Origin: Rhynchopus sp. YZ270_cl-10
Lineage: Eukaryota > Euglenozoa > Diplonemea > Diplonemida > Diplonemidae
Assembly (NCBI GenBank): GCA_964035575.1
Contig: OZ037910.1
Span: forward strand, 1,178,001-1,242,000
Length of the DNA stretch: 64,000 nt
Reading direction: 5' to 3'
The stretch's first letter is position 1. Each line of letters begins with the position of its first letter. The translations under genes were made by a program, and so were the position numbers. The notes below the pieces were generated by a model, which was not told where the DNA came from, searched no databases, and worked only from the letters and a program-made list of their open reading frames with translations. This document shows positions 53,366-62,519 of this stretch, in pieces.

Positions 53366-53737
53366 CGTCCGCACAGCCCTGTTGGTGCAAGGTGGTGCAG
53401 TGCTTTGCGTTGTGCTTGGTGCGGTGTCGTGATGCTGCACAGCGCTTCCTCAGGAGGGACGCCACATGCGGGGTGCAAGACAGACAGTGGGAGCGTATTG
53501 CAGTAATAAAAATATCATCACAGAATCTTTATTACACACTTTACGCACAAACAAACCTTCCTCCTCTCACCACCTCGCTAACTCCAAGACGGTTGGTGCC
53601 CTCTCCGACCCGCACAAATAGTATAAACCAACGAAAATAAAATCACCCCTATTTTTCCATATTTTTTTTGCCGATTTTCCCCTTTCCCACCACTGAAATA
53701 GGGCGTTATTTTGATTACACTAAATAGCTGCAAAGAA
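53366..53737. other. intergenic and leader of the rhomboid gene
   Basis: GC-moderate tail of the LRR gene then T/C-rich sequence ending CCACTGAAATAG at about 53700, a candidate acceptor. No gene. Confidence 0.45.
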
Positions 53738-54631
53738 ATGCTACGTGGGTACAATGCCACACAGCTCCTGACCGGAGCCCTTATAGGCGGGCGTGTGTCG
53801 CCTGCACTGAGCCAGAAGAGGGCTTTTCGGGAGAGCCGGTGTTGTCTGGCAAAGCCTCCTGCACCCAACTCCGACCCGACGGAGGAGCTCAAGCGGAAGC
53901 TGGCACAGCTGAAGAGGAACGCTGAGATGAATATGAGAAATTCGCCGACCGCGCAACAGATGAAATCGACGGTGAACGGTGTGTGGCGGACGGTGGATCT
54001 GAAGCTTGCGGAGTACGGCTTCACAAACGGCGGCGTCACTGACAGCGACGCGAACATGATCCGCTACCTCATATCTGCGATGATTGTGCTGTACCTCGTC
54101 TTCTTCATCTCCCCCTTGAGCGTGCGGCAATGGTTCATGGAGAACATCCTCCTCACCTCGCGCAATGGTGGTCGTATATACCCTTTGTTTACCTCCCTCT
54201 TCGTGCACACAGAGGTGTTAAGCCTTTTGTTTTCGTGCCTGATAATTTACAGTGTTGCGCCGATGTTGATGAGGAGCGTCGGGCGGGCGCACTTCTGGAG
54301 GGTGCTGTTTGGTGCTGGGGTTGCGAGCAATGCGTTCTTTAGCATGAAGGAGGCGAATGTGTTTTCGGGGTGGGCGCCGTCGATGTCGTTCCAGGCGGGC
54401 ATGAGCTCTGGCTGCTCCGCGCTGATTGCGATGTCGTGCCTGCTGACACCGCACCAGACAGTACAGTTCTTCTTCTTCCCTGTCACGGCAATCTACATCG
54501 CATACGGTATTCTCGCCTATGACATGATCACCTTCATCCTTGCCCTCGGCGGCGGACGCCCAAACCACTGTGGTGGTGGCCTCTTCGCTGGTGCCTACTG
54601 GTACGCCGTTCTCGGCCAAAAAACCCTCTAG
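53738..54631 (+). CDS. rhomboid-family intramembrane serine protease, probably mitochondrial
   Basis: A 297-residue membrane protein. The N-terminal about 40 residues are basic with few acids (MLRGYNATQLLTG ... SQKRAFRESRCC), suggesting mitochondrial import, as in PARL/Pcp1. A coiled stretch follows, then about six hydrophobic segments from residue 110. The catalytic Ser lies in GMSSGCSAL (S224, before Gly) and the catalytic His in NHCGGGLFAG (H277), the Ser-His dyad of rhomboids; the Gly usual two residues before Ser appears as Met. PLFTSLFVH corresponds to the conserved segment before the active site. ATG 53738 is the first in-frame ATG after the acceptor-like AG near 53700. Confidence 0.85.
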   Translation: MLRGYNATQLLTGALIGGRVSPALSQKRAFRESRCCLAKPPAPNSDPTEELKRKLAQLKRNAEMNMRNSPTAQQMKSTVNGVWRTVDLKLAEYGFTNGGVTDSDANMIRYLISAMIVLYLVFFISPLSVRQWFMENILLTSRNGGRIYPLFTSLFVHTEVLSLLFSCLIIYSVAPMLMRSVGRAHFWRVLFGAGVASNAFFSMKEANVFSGWAPSMSFQAGMSSGCSALIAMSCLLTPHQTVQFFFFPVTAIYIAYGILAYDMITFILALGGGRPNHCGGGLFAGAYWYAVLGQKTL

Positions 54632-54844
54632 AAATTCAATGAGACTCAAACAGACTCAAAAAAGACGCAAAAAAAAAAACGCTTCACTGATGTGAAAAAA
54701 AGGGAAAATATATGGGGAAGCATAGGGATCGGTATAAAACGAACCCCATCTTATAGGTTTTTTGTGGATACTAAAAAAACCCCCTTTTTTTTTACAGACC
54801 AACACAAAAACCGGGGATTTTTTTTTTACCCCGGCAAATGTAAG

Positions 54845-55411
54845 ATGTCAAAGTTCTCAAGGTTAAAAAAGGCGAAGACGCTTCCGAAGAAGCACGACCC
54901 CTGGCAGTTGCTGGGTGTGGAGAAGGGGGTTGGGCCGAAGGAGCTGAAGTCTGCGTTCCAGCGGGCTGCAAAACGGCACCACCCCGACGCGCAGGGGGGG
55001 TCTGCGGAGATGTTTATGGCAGTACAGCGGGCACATGAGAGTGTCAAGCAGTTGGAGGCATCTGTGTTCTCCGCAGAGAGACGGGGTATGGACTCATCAA
55101 GTTCACGCATGGGAGACAAGGTACGTCTACGGTCGTCAAGCGTGGTGAAGCGTGCACGCAACCCTCGCCTCCACATCCTCAAGGAGAAACATGAGATAGA
55201 CGGCAAAGGCAATGTGCAGCTCAATGCCGAGTCCTACGAGAAAGTCTCCCGCGCCATGCTAGACCAGGAGCGCTTCACACACTCTGAAGTCTACGGCTCA
55301 ACCGATCCACGCCTCATGGCCATCATGGTGTTCTCTCTGTTCACGTTAGTCTGCGGAATCCTTCGGATAGGAGAGGAAGAAGAGAAGAAGGCAAAGGGTG
55401 TGCTGTTGTAG
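54845..55411 (+). CDS. small J-domain protein with C-terminal membrane segment
   Basis: A 188-residue protein. Residues about 18-78 form a J domain with the HPD tripeptide at 46-48 (KRHHPDAQGG). J domains stimulate the ATPase of Hsp70. Residues about 100-155 are basic then mixed. A hydrophobic segment at about 160-178 (LMAIMVFSLFTLVCGILRI) and a short charged tail predict a C-terminally anchored cofactor, in the mitochondrial inner membrane or ER. ATG 54845 follows TTTTTTACAG at about 54799. Confidence 0.85.
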   Translation: MSKFSRLKKAKTLPKKHDPWQLLGVEKGVGPKELKSAFQRAAKRHHPDAQGGSAEMFMAVQRAHESVKQLEASVFSAERRGMDSSSSRMGDKVRLRSSSVVKRARNPRLHILKEKHEIDGKGNVQLNAESYEKVSRAMLDQERFTHSEVYGSTDPRLMAIMVFSLFTLVCGILRIGEEEEKKAKGVLL

Positions 55412-55536
55412 AAACAGTGTGGACACATTTCAACGATAATGTGCATTCAGAACGAAAAAAAATAGAGACTATTTTTAGGATTTTGTGTTTTGTCATCACC
55501 ACCACCTAACAGAATCCCCCCCCCCTCCATTTCATC

Positions 55537-56583
55537 ATGAGTGAGCAGCAGTCCCTCATCCCCGGCGGTGCCCCCCCGCAGCAGTACAACCAGCCCCCCG
55601 TGAACCCCTATGTCGACCCGCAGCAGCCGCCACCCGGCCCACCGCAGCCGTACGCACAGCCGCCCCCACAGCCGCCCATGCCTGTGGAGAACGTGCAGCA
55701 GCCGCAGTACCCCGTGCAGCAGGCGCCCCCAGGGCAGGCCATGGAGGGTCCTGCCTCCACGCTTGTGCAGTACATTGGTGGTGTGCAGAAGTTTGCGATC
55801 AAGGAGCGTGTCAACAAGCTTGAGGTGCTCTCCGACATGGTCGGCTGCTGTTTCAACCAGGAGAACACCTACGATGTGTTCGACGCGGTGCAGGGGTCGA
55901 AGCTGATGGAGGTGAAGGAAGAGAGCGACGGCTGCATGCGGTGCCTCTGCAAGCCGCACCACGCGCACCAGCTGCACTTCAAGGACCCCTATGGCGTGCA
56001 CGTCATGACCGTGGACAAGCCGTTCAAGTGTGCAGGATGCTGCCCTGCGTGGGGAGGCTGCTGCCAGCAGGAGTCGACGCTGTTCAACGGCATGAGTGTC
56101 GACGACCAGCACACAATGGGGTCGACGAAGGAGCCGTGCTGTGGAGGCATCTGCATCCCGAAGATGGAGGTCTTCGAGGGGACGAGCGAGGAGGAGTTTG
56201 CAGTGATCGAGGGGCCGTGCTGCTGCTTCGGTGGGTTCACCGAGTTCTGCTTTGACCAGCCCTTCCACGTGAAGAACGCAAGCGGCGGCGAGCTTGCCGA
56301 GATCATCAAGGAGAGACCAAGGGACGCACAGCAGGCACTCACAGAGCTTGTCTCGGACGCCGACATCTACACCCTCTCCTACAGCGCGCAGACCACACCC
56401 AACCAGAAGGCCGTCCTCCTCTCCTCCCTTCTCCTCCTCGACTACATGTTCTTCGAGACCAAGAAGCCCTGGGAATGCAACCCCCTCACCAAAAGCTGGT
56501 CCATCACCTGCTGCCACATGTACCTTTGTGGTATGTACTGCCCTATCAAGTGTGGCAGCGGTGAGGGACAGGATAACAACTAA
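55537..56583 (+). CDS. phospholipid scramblase family protein
   Basis: A 348-residue protein. Residues 1-75 are a Pro/Gln-rich tail like that of PLSCR proteins. Residues about 85-340 follow the scramblase domain: ENTYDVFDAVQGSKLMEVKE, a CMRCLCKPHHAH Cys cluster (palmitoylation-type in this family), FKDPYGVHVMTVDKPFKC, CCGGICIPKMEVFEG and CCCFGGFTEFCFDQPFHVKN, a C-terminal beta strand set and a hydrophobic end. Scramblases move phospholipids between bilayer leaflets in response to calcium, and also act in signalling and transcription. Cys content is unusually high. ATG 55537 follows CCACCTAACAG near 55511. Confidence 0.9.
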   Translation: MSEQQSLIPGGAPPQQYNQPPVNPYVDPQQPPPGPPQPYAQPPPQPPMPVENVQQPQYPVQQAPPGQAMEGPASTLVQYIGGVQKFAIKERVNKLEVLSDMVGCCFNQENTYDVFDAVQGSKLMEVKEESDGCMRCLCKPHHAHQLHFKDPYGVHVMTVDKPFKCAGCCPAWGGCCQQESTLFNGMSVDDQHTMGSTKEPCCGGICIPKMEVFEGTSEEEFAVIEGPCCCFGGFTEFCFDQPFHVKNASGGELAEIIKERPRDAQQALTELVSDADIYTLSYSAQTTPNQKAVLLSSLLLLDYMFFETKKPWECNPLTKSWSITCCHMYLCGMYCPIKCGSGEGQDNN

Positions 56584-58295
56584 AAAAAAAGCGTTGCGAG
56601 AAGAAAGGGGGGGGAGGCGTGTGGAGTTTAGATATACCTTTTGATTACCTTTGAAAAAAATTTCTTCTTCTTTCAAAATTTTGGGCCTGTTTTCTTTTAG
56701 TTGTCCCACTGCCCCCCCCCCCCCATTCAGGGATTTTTTCCTGAACCAAGATAAAACAATAGGACGTTTCTTTTATCGAACAGATTTTATTCTCCGCCCC
56801 GTACCCAAAAAAAAAAAACGTCAACACCACTTTTTCATTCAGAAAAAAAAAATATTTTTCCTCTCCTTTTTTTCTTCCACACGCGCTGGTTTTTTTGTTC
56901 GCCAATTTTTTATCGAAAAAGCTTTCCCTAGTTTTTCGAGCGCGAAAAACGTTTCCCTATGTATAGCACGGGAAACAATATGACACACAGGTGCAGGGTG
57001 GTTCCGTGCATTATCATAGAACCTGGTGCCTTTGTGTGTCTCCCAAAAAAAACCCCAAAAAAGCGTTGTTGTGCGAAGTTTTGAGGAAGGAAACAGTATA
57101 ACGTTGCAAACGGTTCTTATAAATGAAGTTCTAAAGTTCTAAACTGAATGTTCAAATTGTTTAGATGTGCCTATAGGCCCATTCTTGCCCCCCTGTCCGA
57201 ACAGTGCGCTTAGAACAATAGTAACTAGCCACACAATATTCTAATCTGGCAAACTTGCCTAGAGGTGTGCATATCAACGATATCACAGATATTTTTTTTT
57301 GTCGTTTTTTGTCTGTGCATTCGTTTGAGGCATCCTCTGTTGTTTGTCCGATTTTTTTTTTTTTTTTTGGTCCAGCTTTTTTCAACTCCGGGGGGGAAAA
57401 ATAGTATCTCTGACAGGTAAGTAAAGGAAAGGGTTTGTTCGTTGATTGCTCAATTACCCTGTTGGAGGGGATGATTGGGAGTCCGCATCGGAGGAACTAT
57501 TTTTCTCCTTTAAGCTATGCTTGCAGACACACAGGTACAGTTCAAAAAAAAAAAAAAAAAAGAAAATGATACAACAAAGATCGTTTGGGATTAGTAGCCA
57601 CAAAATCAAAAATTCAAAAAAAAAAATTCAAAAAAAAAAAAAAAAAAGCAAAAAAAGAAGCAAAGAAAAAGTGTAGCACAAAGGAGCGATCCTTGGTTAC
57701 ACTATTACAACCAAGCTTTCAAACAAAGGAAAAAAAAAAGAGAGCGGGGCAACAGTATTGGAGTGTACCATTGGTAAAGCAATGGTATTTCAATATAGGT
57801 GAGTACACCTCCCCCCCTTTTTTTTGCCAGTTGTGTGTGCACGTTTAGGAAGGCAACTTCCTCTTTAACCCTCCGACTCCATTTTTCTTGGAGCTTCCGA
57901 GGACCGTGCATGCCCTAAATAAATAGTCAAACAGTTTTCAAAAAAAAAAAAAATCAAGGACCTGAGTCGCACGGGCGTGGTTCAAATCGTTTCTTTTCCC
58001 CCCCCCAAATATTTCAAGCAAAAGTATTCCCTCAATCTTTGATTCCTAAAACGATAAGAACCCGCTTACTGACTAGACTCGATCCTGCCCATTCCCGCCC
58101 CCATTCTCCCCCCAAAAAAGCTAACGTATTCAACAAAAAAAACAAACTATTTTTTCTTTTCTTCAGTTGTGAGTTTAGACACTTCATCTCTGTCAAGTTT
58201 TCTTTGCAACTCCCAAGCGCAACACTCTGAGGGGTTCGATACCCCCAGCAGGAGTGTGATGGAGGGGAGTCCGAAGTGTCAGTCCCTGCGTCCTA
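56584..58295. other. intergenic, no gene seen
   Basis: T- and A-run-rich sequence. A partial S2 end (about 57695-57722) and a GGTGCCTTTGTGTGTC stretch near 57018 are the only recognised pieces. Confidence 0.5.
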
Positions 58296-58420
58296 CCACC
58301 TGATTTTTACCCCGCGTATAGGCGCGTATTGGGCCGTATTGGCGTACAGGCATATACGGACCGTCCGTACACGCCTTTACGCGCTTTTACGCGCCTCTAC
58401 GCGGGGTAAAAATCAGGTGG
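58296..58420. mobile_element. miniature element G2, 125 bp, same ends as element G
   Basis: CCACCTGATTTTTACCCCGC at the left and its exact complement at the right, with GTCCTA on both sides (58290-58295 and 58421-58426), a 6-bp duplication. The two arms are complementary almost to the centre (GCGTATA, GTACAGGC.., GTACACGCC). It splits a GGTGCCTGCGTCC ... GAGGCGTTTGCACC dispersed word that is intact near 26766. Confidence 0.88.
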
Positions 58421-58494
58421 GTCCTAGAGGCGTTTGCACCGATCACCTTTACATTCTTTTTCTTGTAGTTTTTTGTTTTGCCACTTTCTTTTTG

Positions 58495-58540
58495 GTGACT
58501 AAGCGAGAGGCTTAGGCTTTGGGTCATCTTATAAACTTTT
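58495..58540 (+). repeat. dispersed short repeat S3, copy 3
   Basis: GTGACTAAGCGAGAGGCTTA then GGGTCATCTTATAAACTTTT. Confidence 0.7.
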
Positions 58541-58624
58541 CTTTGCTTTTTTTTTTTTCTCGCCCCTCTTTTTAAGGTGCGTACGTTGCTCTAAGAACGG
58601 AGATAACAAATTAAAAAAGTACGA

Positions 58625-58674
58625 TAGTGGAGCACACTCTAGGGGTGGCTACACTAATACAACCAAGTTTTCAA
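58625..58674 (+). repeat. dispersed short repeat S2, copy 3
   Basis: TAGTGGAGCACACTCTAGGG then GTGGCTACACTAATACAACC and AAGTTTTCAAAA. Confidence 0.75.
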
Positions 58675-58955
58675 AAGTAAAAGAAGTTGTGCACAGTCCT
58701 CGGGACTGCCTGGTAGTGGTAACCTAACCAGGCATTCCATGAAAGTACCCTGAACTTTATCAATTTTGCGTCGTTATCTACGAACAAAACCCATATGCAG
58801 GTCCACGCACCCCGTTCGCATTTTTTTTCTTTCAACCTGAGTTTCTCTCCCAGCAAAACAAAACCGACAAAAAAAAAGTTCCTTCTCTTTTCCCATTCTC
58901 TCCTCTTTCTCCACCCATAGCAACAAAAATCAAAGGGGAGGGTTTTTTTTTTGCA

Positions 58956-59828
58956 ATGTTTTTACGGCAGGTGGTCTGCTGTGTTCGAGAAGGGCGTCGG
59001 TGGAGTAGCTTGAGCAGCGGGGGAGGTACCACTAAGACTGCTGACACGTGGAACACGCAGGGGTGGGGGCCGACGGGGCCGAAGCTGGACTGGACGGAGG
59101 ATTGGGATGACGAGGGGGAGTTGACGCTGCCGGCGCCAACAGCGCCGCAAGGTGGTTATGGGATGCAGCAGGTCGCGATGATGCAGCAACAACAACAACA
59201 ACAACAACAAGAACAACACAGCGACCCAAACCTCCGCTCCCAACTCGATGCACTCCTCCTCCAACAAAAGTCGCGCGCGCTTGCAGCGCAGTACACCGAC
59301 ACAGCCCCCACATCCACGCCCACCTCCACACCAGAACAAACCCCACCGCAAGCACCGCCACGCAAAAAGAAGAAAAAGCAGCTCCGCTACCGCATCGTCA
59401 AGCACCACCACGTGCACCACCACTACGTTCATCAGATGGGCAGCTCGACGGACGTTGTGGCGGCAGCTGTTGGTGCAGGTCCTGTTCCCGTAGACGCTGC
59501 TGTCACGGCGCAGGCAAGCCCCTTACCACACCCCCCACTCCCAGAGGTGCAGGGCAGGCCTGTGGTGCGCAGGCGTGTGTCCACAGAGAGGGCAACGACG
59601 CCACCAGGCACAGCAGTGCAGAGGCGTGTGGACAGCTTCCTTGAACGTTTTGCGGCTGCAGCAGACGCTGTGTACACACCTGCCTTCGAGGACCTTGCAG
59701 TAGGTCTGCGAGAAGAGGTGAACGCGTTTGTGGAGAGCCACGAAGGGGAAGAGGGCGACACTGCAAGACAGCTGGAGAGACTGCGTGTGGCGTGGCAGGG
59801 GTACCTGGCGGAGGTGTCCTTGGCGTGA
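58956..59828 (+). CDS. unknown protein, possibly mitochondrial
   Basis: A 290-residue protein. The start, MFLRQVVCCVREGRRWSSLS, is basic and hydrophobic without acids apart from one Glu and resembles a mitochondrial presequence. Residues 30-60 are Trp/Asp-rich, then a Gln run, a Pro/Thr-rich linker, a KKKKK patch and a His-rich stretch (KHHHVHHHYVH). The last about 75 residues are helical (VDSFLERFAAAADAVYTPAF ... LERLRVAWQGYLAEV) and may be the folded part. No family recognised. ATG 58956 follows a pyrimidine tract and CCCATAG at about 58920. Confidence 0.7.
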   Translation: MFLRQVVCCVREGRRWSSLSSGGGTTKTADTWNTQGWGPTGPKLDWTEDWDDEGELTLPAPTAPQGGYGMQQVAMMQQQQQQQQQEQHSDPNLRSQLDALLLQQKSRALAAQYTDTAPTSTPTSTPEQTPPQAPPRKKKKKQLRYRIVKHHHVHHHYVHQMGSSTDVVAAAVGAGPVPVDAAVTAQASPLPHPPLPEVQGRPVVRRRVSTERATTPPGTAVQRRVDSFLERFAAAADAVYTPAFEDLAVGLREEVNAFVESHEGEEGDTARQLERLRVAWQGYLAEVSLA

Positions 59829-60209
59829 TGTTTTGGTTCTTTTGTTCAAATTTTTGGAAAAGCAGATCACACAACACCTTTTGAGGGAGGTGCATGTGTG
59901 TTGATCGTTTCGGTGTCTCCTAGCCCCCCACTTAGTCAAGGGGTGGTAAGCAGTGTACAGTTTAATACACCTGTTTTTAAACACCCTGTACTAAACCGTG
60001 CCAACACTGGTGGTCCACGCCCTTTGTTGATGACATTAAAAAAGGGTCTCTTTTTATTTTGTCTATGTGTCTTCTGTTGCTGTCTTGTGTAGCGTAACTC
60101 ATAGCATAATATTGGCCACAAGGCACCAGGAGTTGCCACTACCGTTACATACCTTCCAAAATCACCACACACCATACCACACACTTCAGAAAACGACACC
60201 ACACCAAAA
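59829..60209. other. intergenic and leader of the polymerase gene
   Basis: No gene seen. A C/A-rich tract ending CACACTTCAG at about 60189 is the likely spliced-leader acceptor for the next gene. Confidence 0.45.
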
Positions 60210-62019
60210 ATGGCGGCCCGATTTCAGCAAGAAAGCAAACAGCTGGATGTGCACGACAAAGCGCTGCTTGTGGGTCCGCAGCAGGTGAAGGTGAAGGACT
60301 TGGGTGGCCGCATTGAAGAGTTCAACGGCGACACAGCGGAGGTGCGGTCGCATCACGTGAACAACGGCATGAAGGACCGGGGCGAGCGGATGGCCTCTTT
60401 AGACGGCTATGGTGCGCAGCTGGGGGGCGTCTCGCAGGACTCCCAGGATTACTTAGTACGCGTACTCCACGTGGACACGGATGTGCTGGACCAGGTGCGC
60501 GTGGAAGGTGTGCGTGAACGCCACGGCATCGCAGACGTGACCTTCGACAGCACCGCTGCACCCTACCGGCTCTACCCAGGCAAGGTCTTCAAGCTCACCG
60601 GTTTCCAGAAGTCGCACGGCCAGCCCACCATCCGCGGCACCAAGGTGACCAACCCAACACCACTCCCGACCACACACCACCGCAGCCACGCCACCCCCAC
60701 CGCAACACCTTCGAAACGTGCACGCACAGAGACACCTTCGGCACCTCGCGCCAGCACGGTGTGCCAGCCCTTCTCTCTGTTCGTCGCAGCAGGCCCCTTT
60801 GGGGACGACATGGGACAGACCGTCGCGTACATCGAACGCATCGTGCGTGCCTGCATCAAGAAGGGTGGTGTAGGCGCGATCCTCATCGTCGGTCCACTCT
60901 CACGCGACCGGGGGCCGCTTGGCAAGACCAACGTCACCTCAGCCCTGGAAGAGGACTCCATGCTGGCCTTCTGCCCTGACGACCTCATCGCAAAGTTCGG
61001 GAAAGCCATGCCCAAGCTCATCTTCGTCTCCTCGACTGAGGACGTCTTCCACGAGTTTGTGTACCCGCAGCCGGGGTACTCCTTTGACCTGAAACACGAG
61101 AGCATCCTCTCGCTCACGAACCCTGGTCGCTTTGAGGTCAACGGTGTGGACTTTGGTGTGACGTCGCTGGACCTGCTGCGTGCACTGCGCATGGAGATGG
61201 TGCTGCAGGAAGGTGTTGACACAAACGTAGGCTTCGCCGCCCCAGCATCTGCAGAAGAGAACAGCCTGAAGCCTGCCATGCGTGCCGCCCTCGAGGAGGT
61301 GCTCTCGGCAGCGTCCTTCTATCCTATCCTCCCGCCCAAGAAGGGTGTCCCGCTCGATGTGTCGTTGGTAGAGCATTTGGAGTTCGGAGCGTCGACACCA
61401 GACGTGCTCATCCTGCCCAGCATGCTGACGTACGCAGACGCAGTGGTGCTTGACAGTGAGTCTCCGGAAGATCGTGTGGTATGTTAACGTGATGCTTAAA
61501 CCACGAAATGGATTGTAGGACTGCATGGTTGGGGGTTCCCCCGGTACACAGTCGTGTACCAAAGGTACACTGTTCATCAGAGGGCTTTGTATTTCAAGTC
61601 AACTTTGTTGTTAGGTACTCTTCATGAAGATCGGATTTTGGGACAAAATGGCCGATCTCGAAATAGAATGGGCGAAGTCTGTTGTGCTCATGTCCTCATT
61701 AAGTATCACTCTTTCGGGTTGCGGGCATTGTGAGGCGTGTGTATCTGTTTTGTTGAGAAATTGATATCGGTCTCAGAGTCACTTTATTCTCCATGGCCCA
61801 CGGTATTAACCAATATGTCACTTCTGAGGGGGGTACTTTGCATCAAATACTGAACACCTTTCTCTACAGGCCGTGATAAACCCCGGACACTTCACCTCCC
61901 CCATGCTGCAAGGCAAGCACAAACTTGCAGAAATTACAATCAGCAGACGATCCACTGACGAGCCTGTCTGGAAACACACGCAGGTGAATTGGTACTGCCT
62001 GGAGGACCTTGAACGATGA
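60210..62019 (+). CDS. POLA2: DNA polymerase alpha subunit B, two exons
   Basis: Exons 60210-61478 and 61870-62019, intron GTATGT...CTACAG of 391 bases, phase 0, 472 residues. This is the non-catalytic B subunit of the primase-polymerase complex that starts DNA strands. An OB-type region (DYLVRVLHVDTDVLDQVRVE, then YRLYPGKVFKLTGFQ) is followed by the inactive phosphoesterase domain: FVAAGPFGDDMG, ILIVGPLSRDRGPLG, IFVSSTEDVFHEFVYPQPG, NGVDFGVTSLDLLRAL, and ASFYPILPPKKGVPLD with TPDVLILPSMLTYADAV. Exon 2 supplies the conserved end AVINPGHFTSPMLQGKHKLA. It is shorter than animal POLA2 (about 600), mainly at the N-terminus. Confidence 0.9.
61496..61606 (+). repeat. dispersed short repeat S1, full copy inside an intron
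   Basis: TTAAACCACGAAATGGATTG, GTAGGACTGCATGGTTGGGG, GTTCCCCCGGTACACAGTCG, ACCAAAGGTACACTGTTCAT and GGGCTTTGTATTTCAAGTCA. The most complete S1 copy in the window, within the single intron of the polymerase gene. Confidence 0.75.
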
Positions 62020-62519
62020 GATCGCAGAAGGTCATTTTATTTTAGAACTGTAAACAAAATAGACATGGGGGGCGTGGGTGGGGGTGTGCGCGCACACACA
62101 CAAATCTTTCTGCTGTCCATCTTGTCAGCAGAAAAACCGGTGTTGCGTCACACTACGGGCTTTTTTTGTCTTTCAAAAGGGAGCGAGGCGCTTTGCACCT
62201 TACCCCCTCCTTTTATGTCCATATTTTCCCTGTATTTTTTTTTAGACCGCTCCTGGGAGGTTTTTTTTTTTTGCCATTTTTTGTGCAATTTTAGACAAAA
62301 AACGCCCCCCTTTTTTTCCCGCGGTTGTGCTTATCTCAGGCACAAAAAAAAAAGAGTAAAAAAAGCCAATATTCTTCAACCCCCTTTTCCTTTTCCTTTT
62401 CCTTTTCCTCTCCTTCCCTTCTCTCTCTTCTCTCTCTCTCCTTCTCCACCACCACCATAGGGGCGGCTACCACGTGGAGGTGGTATCGCAACCTCATCTA
62501 CTCCCCTGAGAGAGGAAGT
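62020..62519. other. intergenic and leader of the last gene
   Basis: T-run-rich, then CCTTTTCCTTTTCC and CTCTCTTCTCTC tracts ending CCACCATAG at about 62459. This is either a spliced-leader acceptor or the acceptor of a cis intron, since the frame stays open between 62460 and the ATG at 62520. Confidence 0.45.

Noticed and set aside
52378-53478. Two minus-strand frames of 145 and 218 residues
   Set aside because: They are antisense readings of the 75-bp LRR repeat, kept open because the repeat unit is a multiple of three.
58222-58245. GGGGTTCGATACCCC as a tRNA T-arm
   Set aside because: No matching acceptor, D or anticodon stems upstream.
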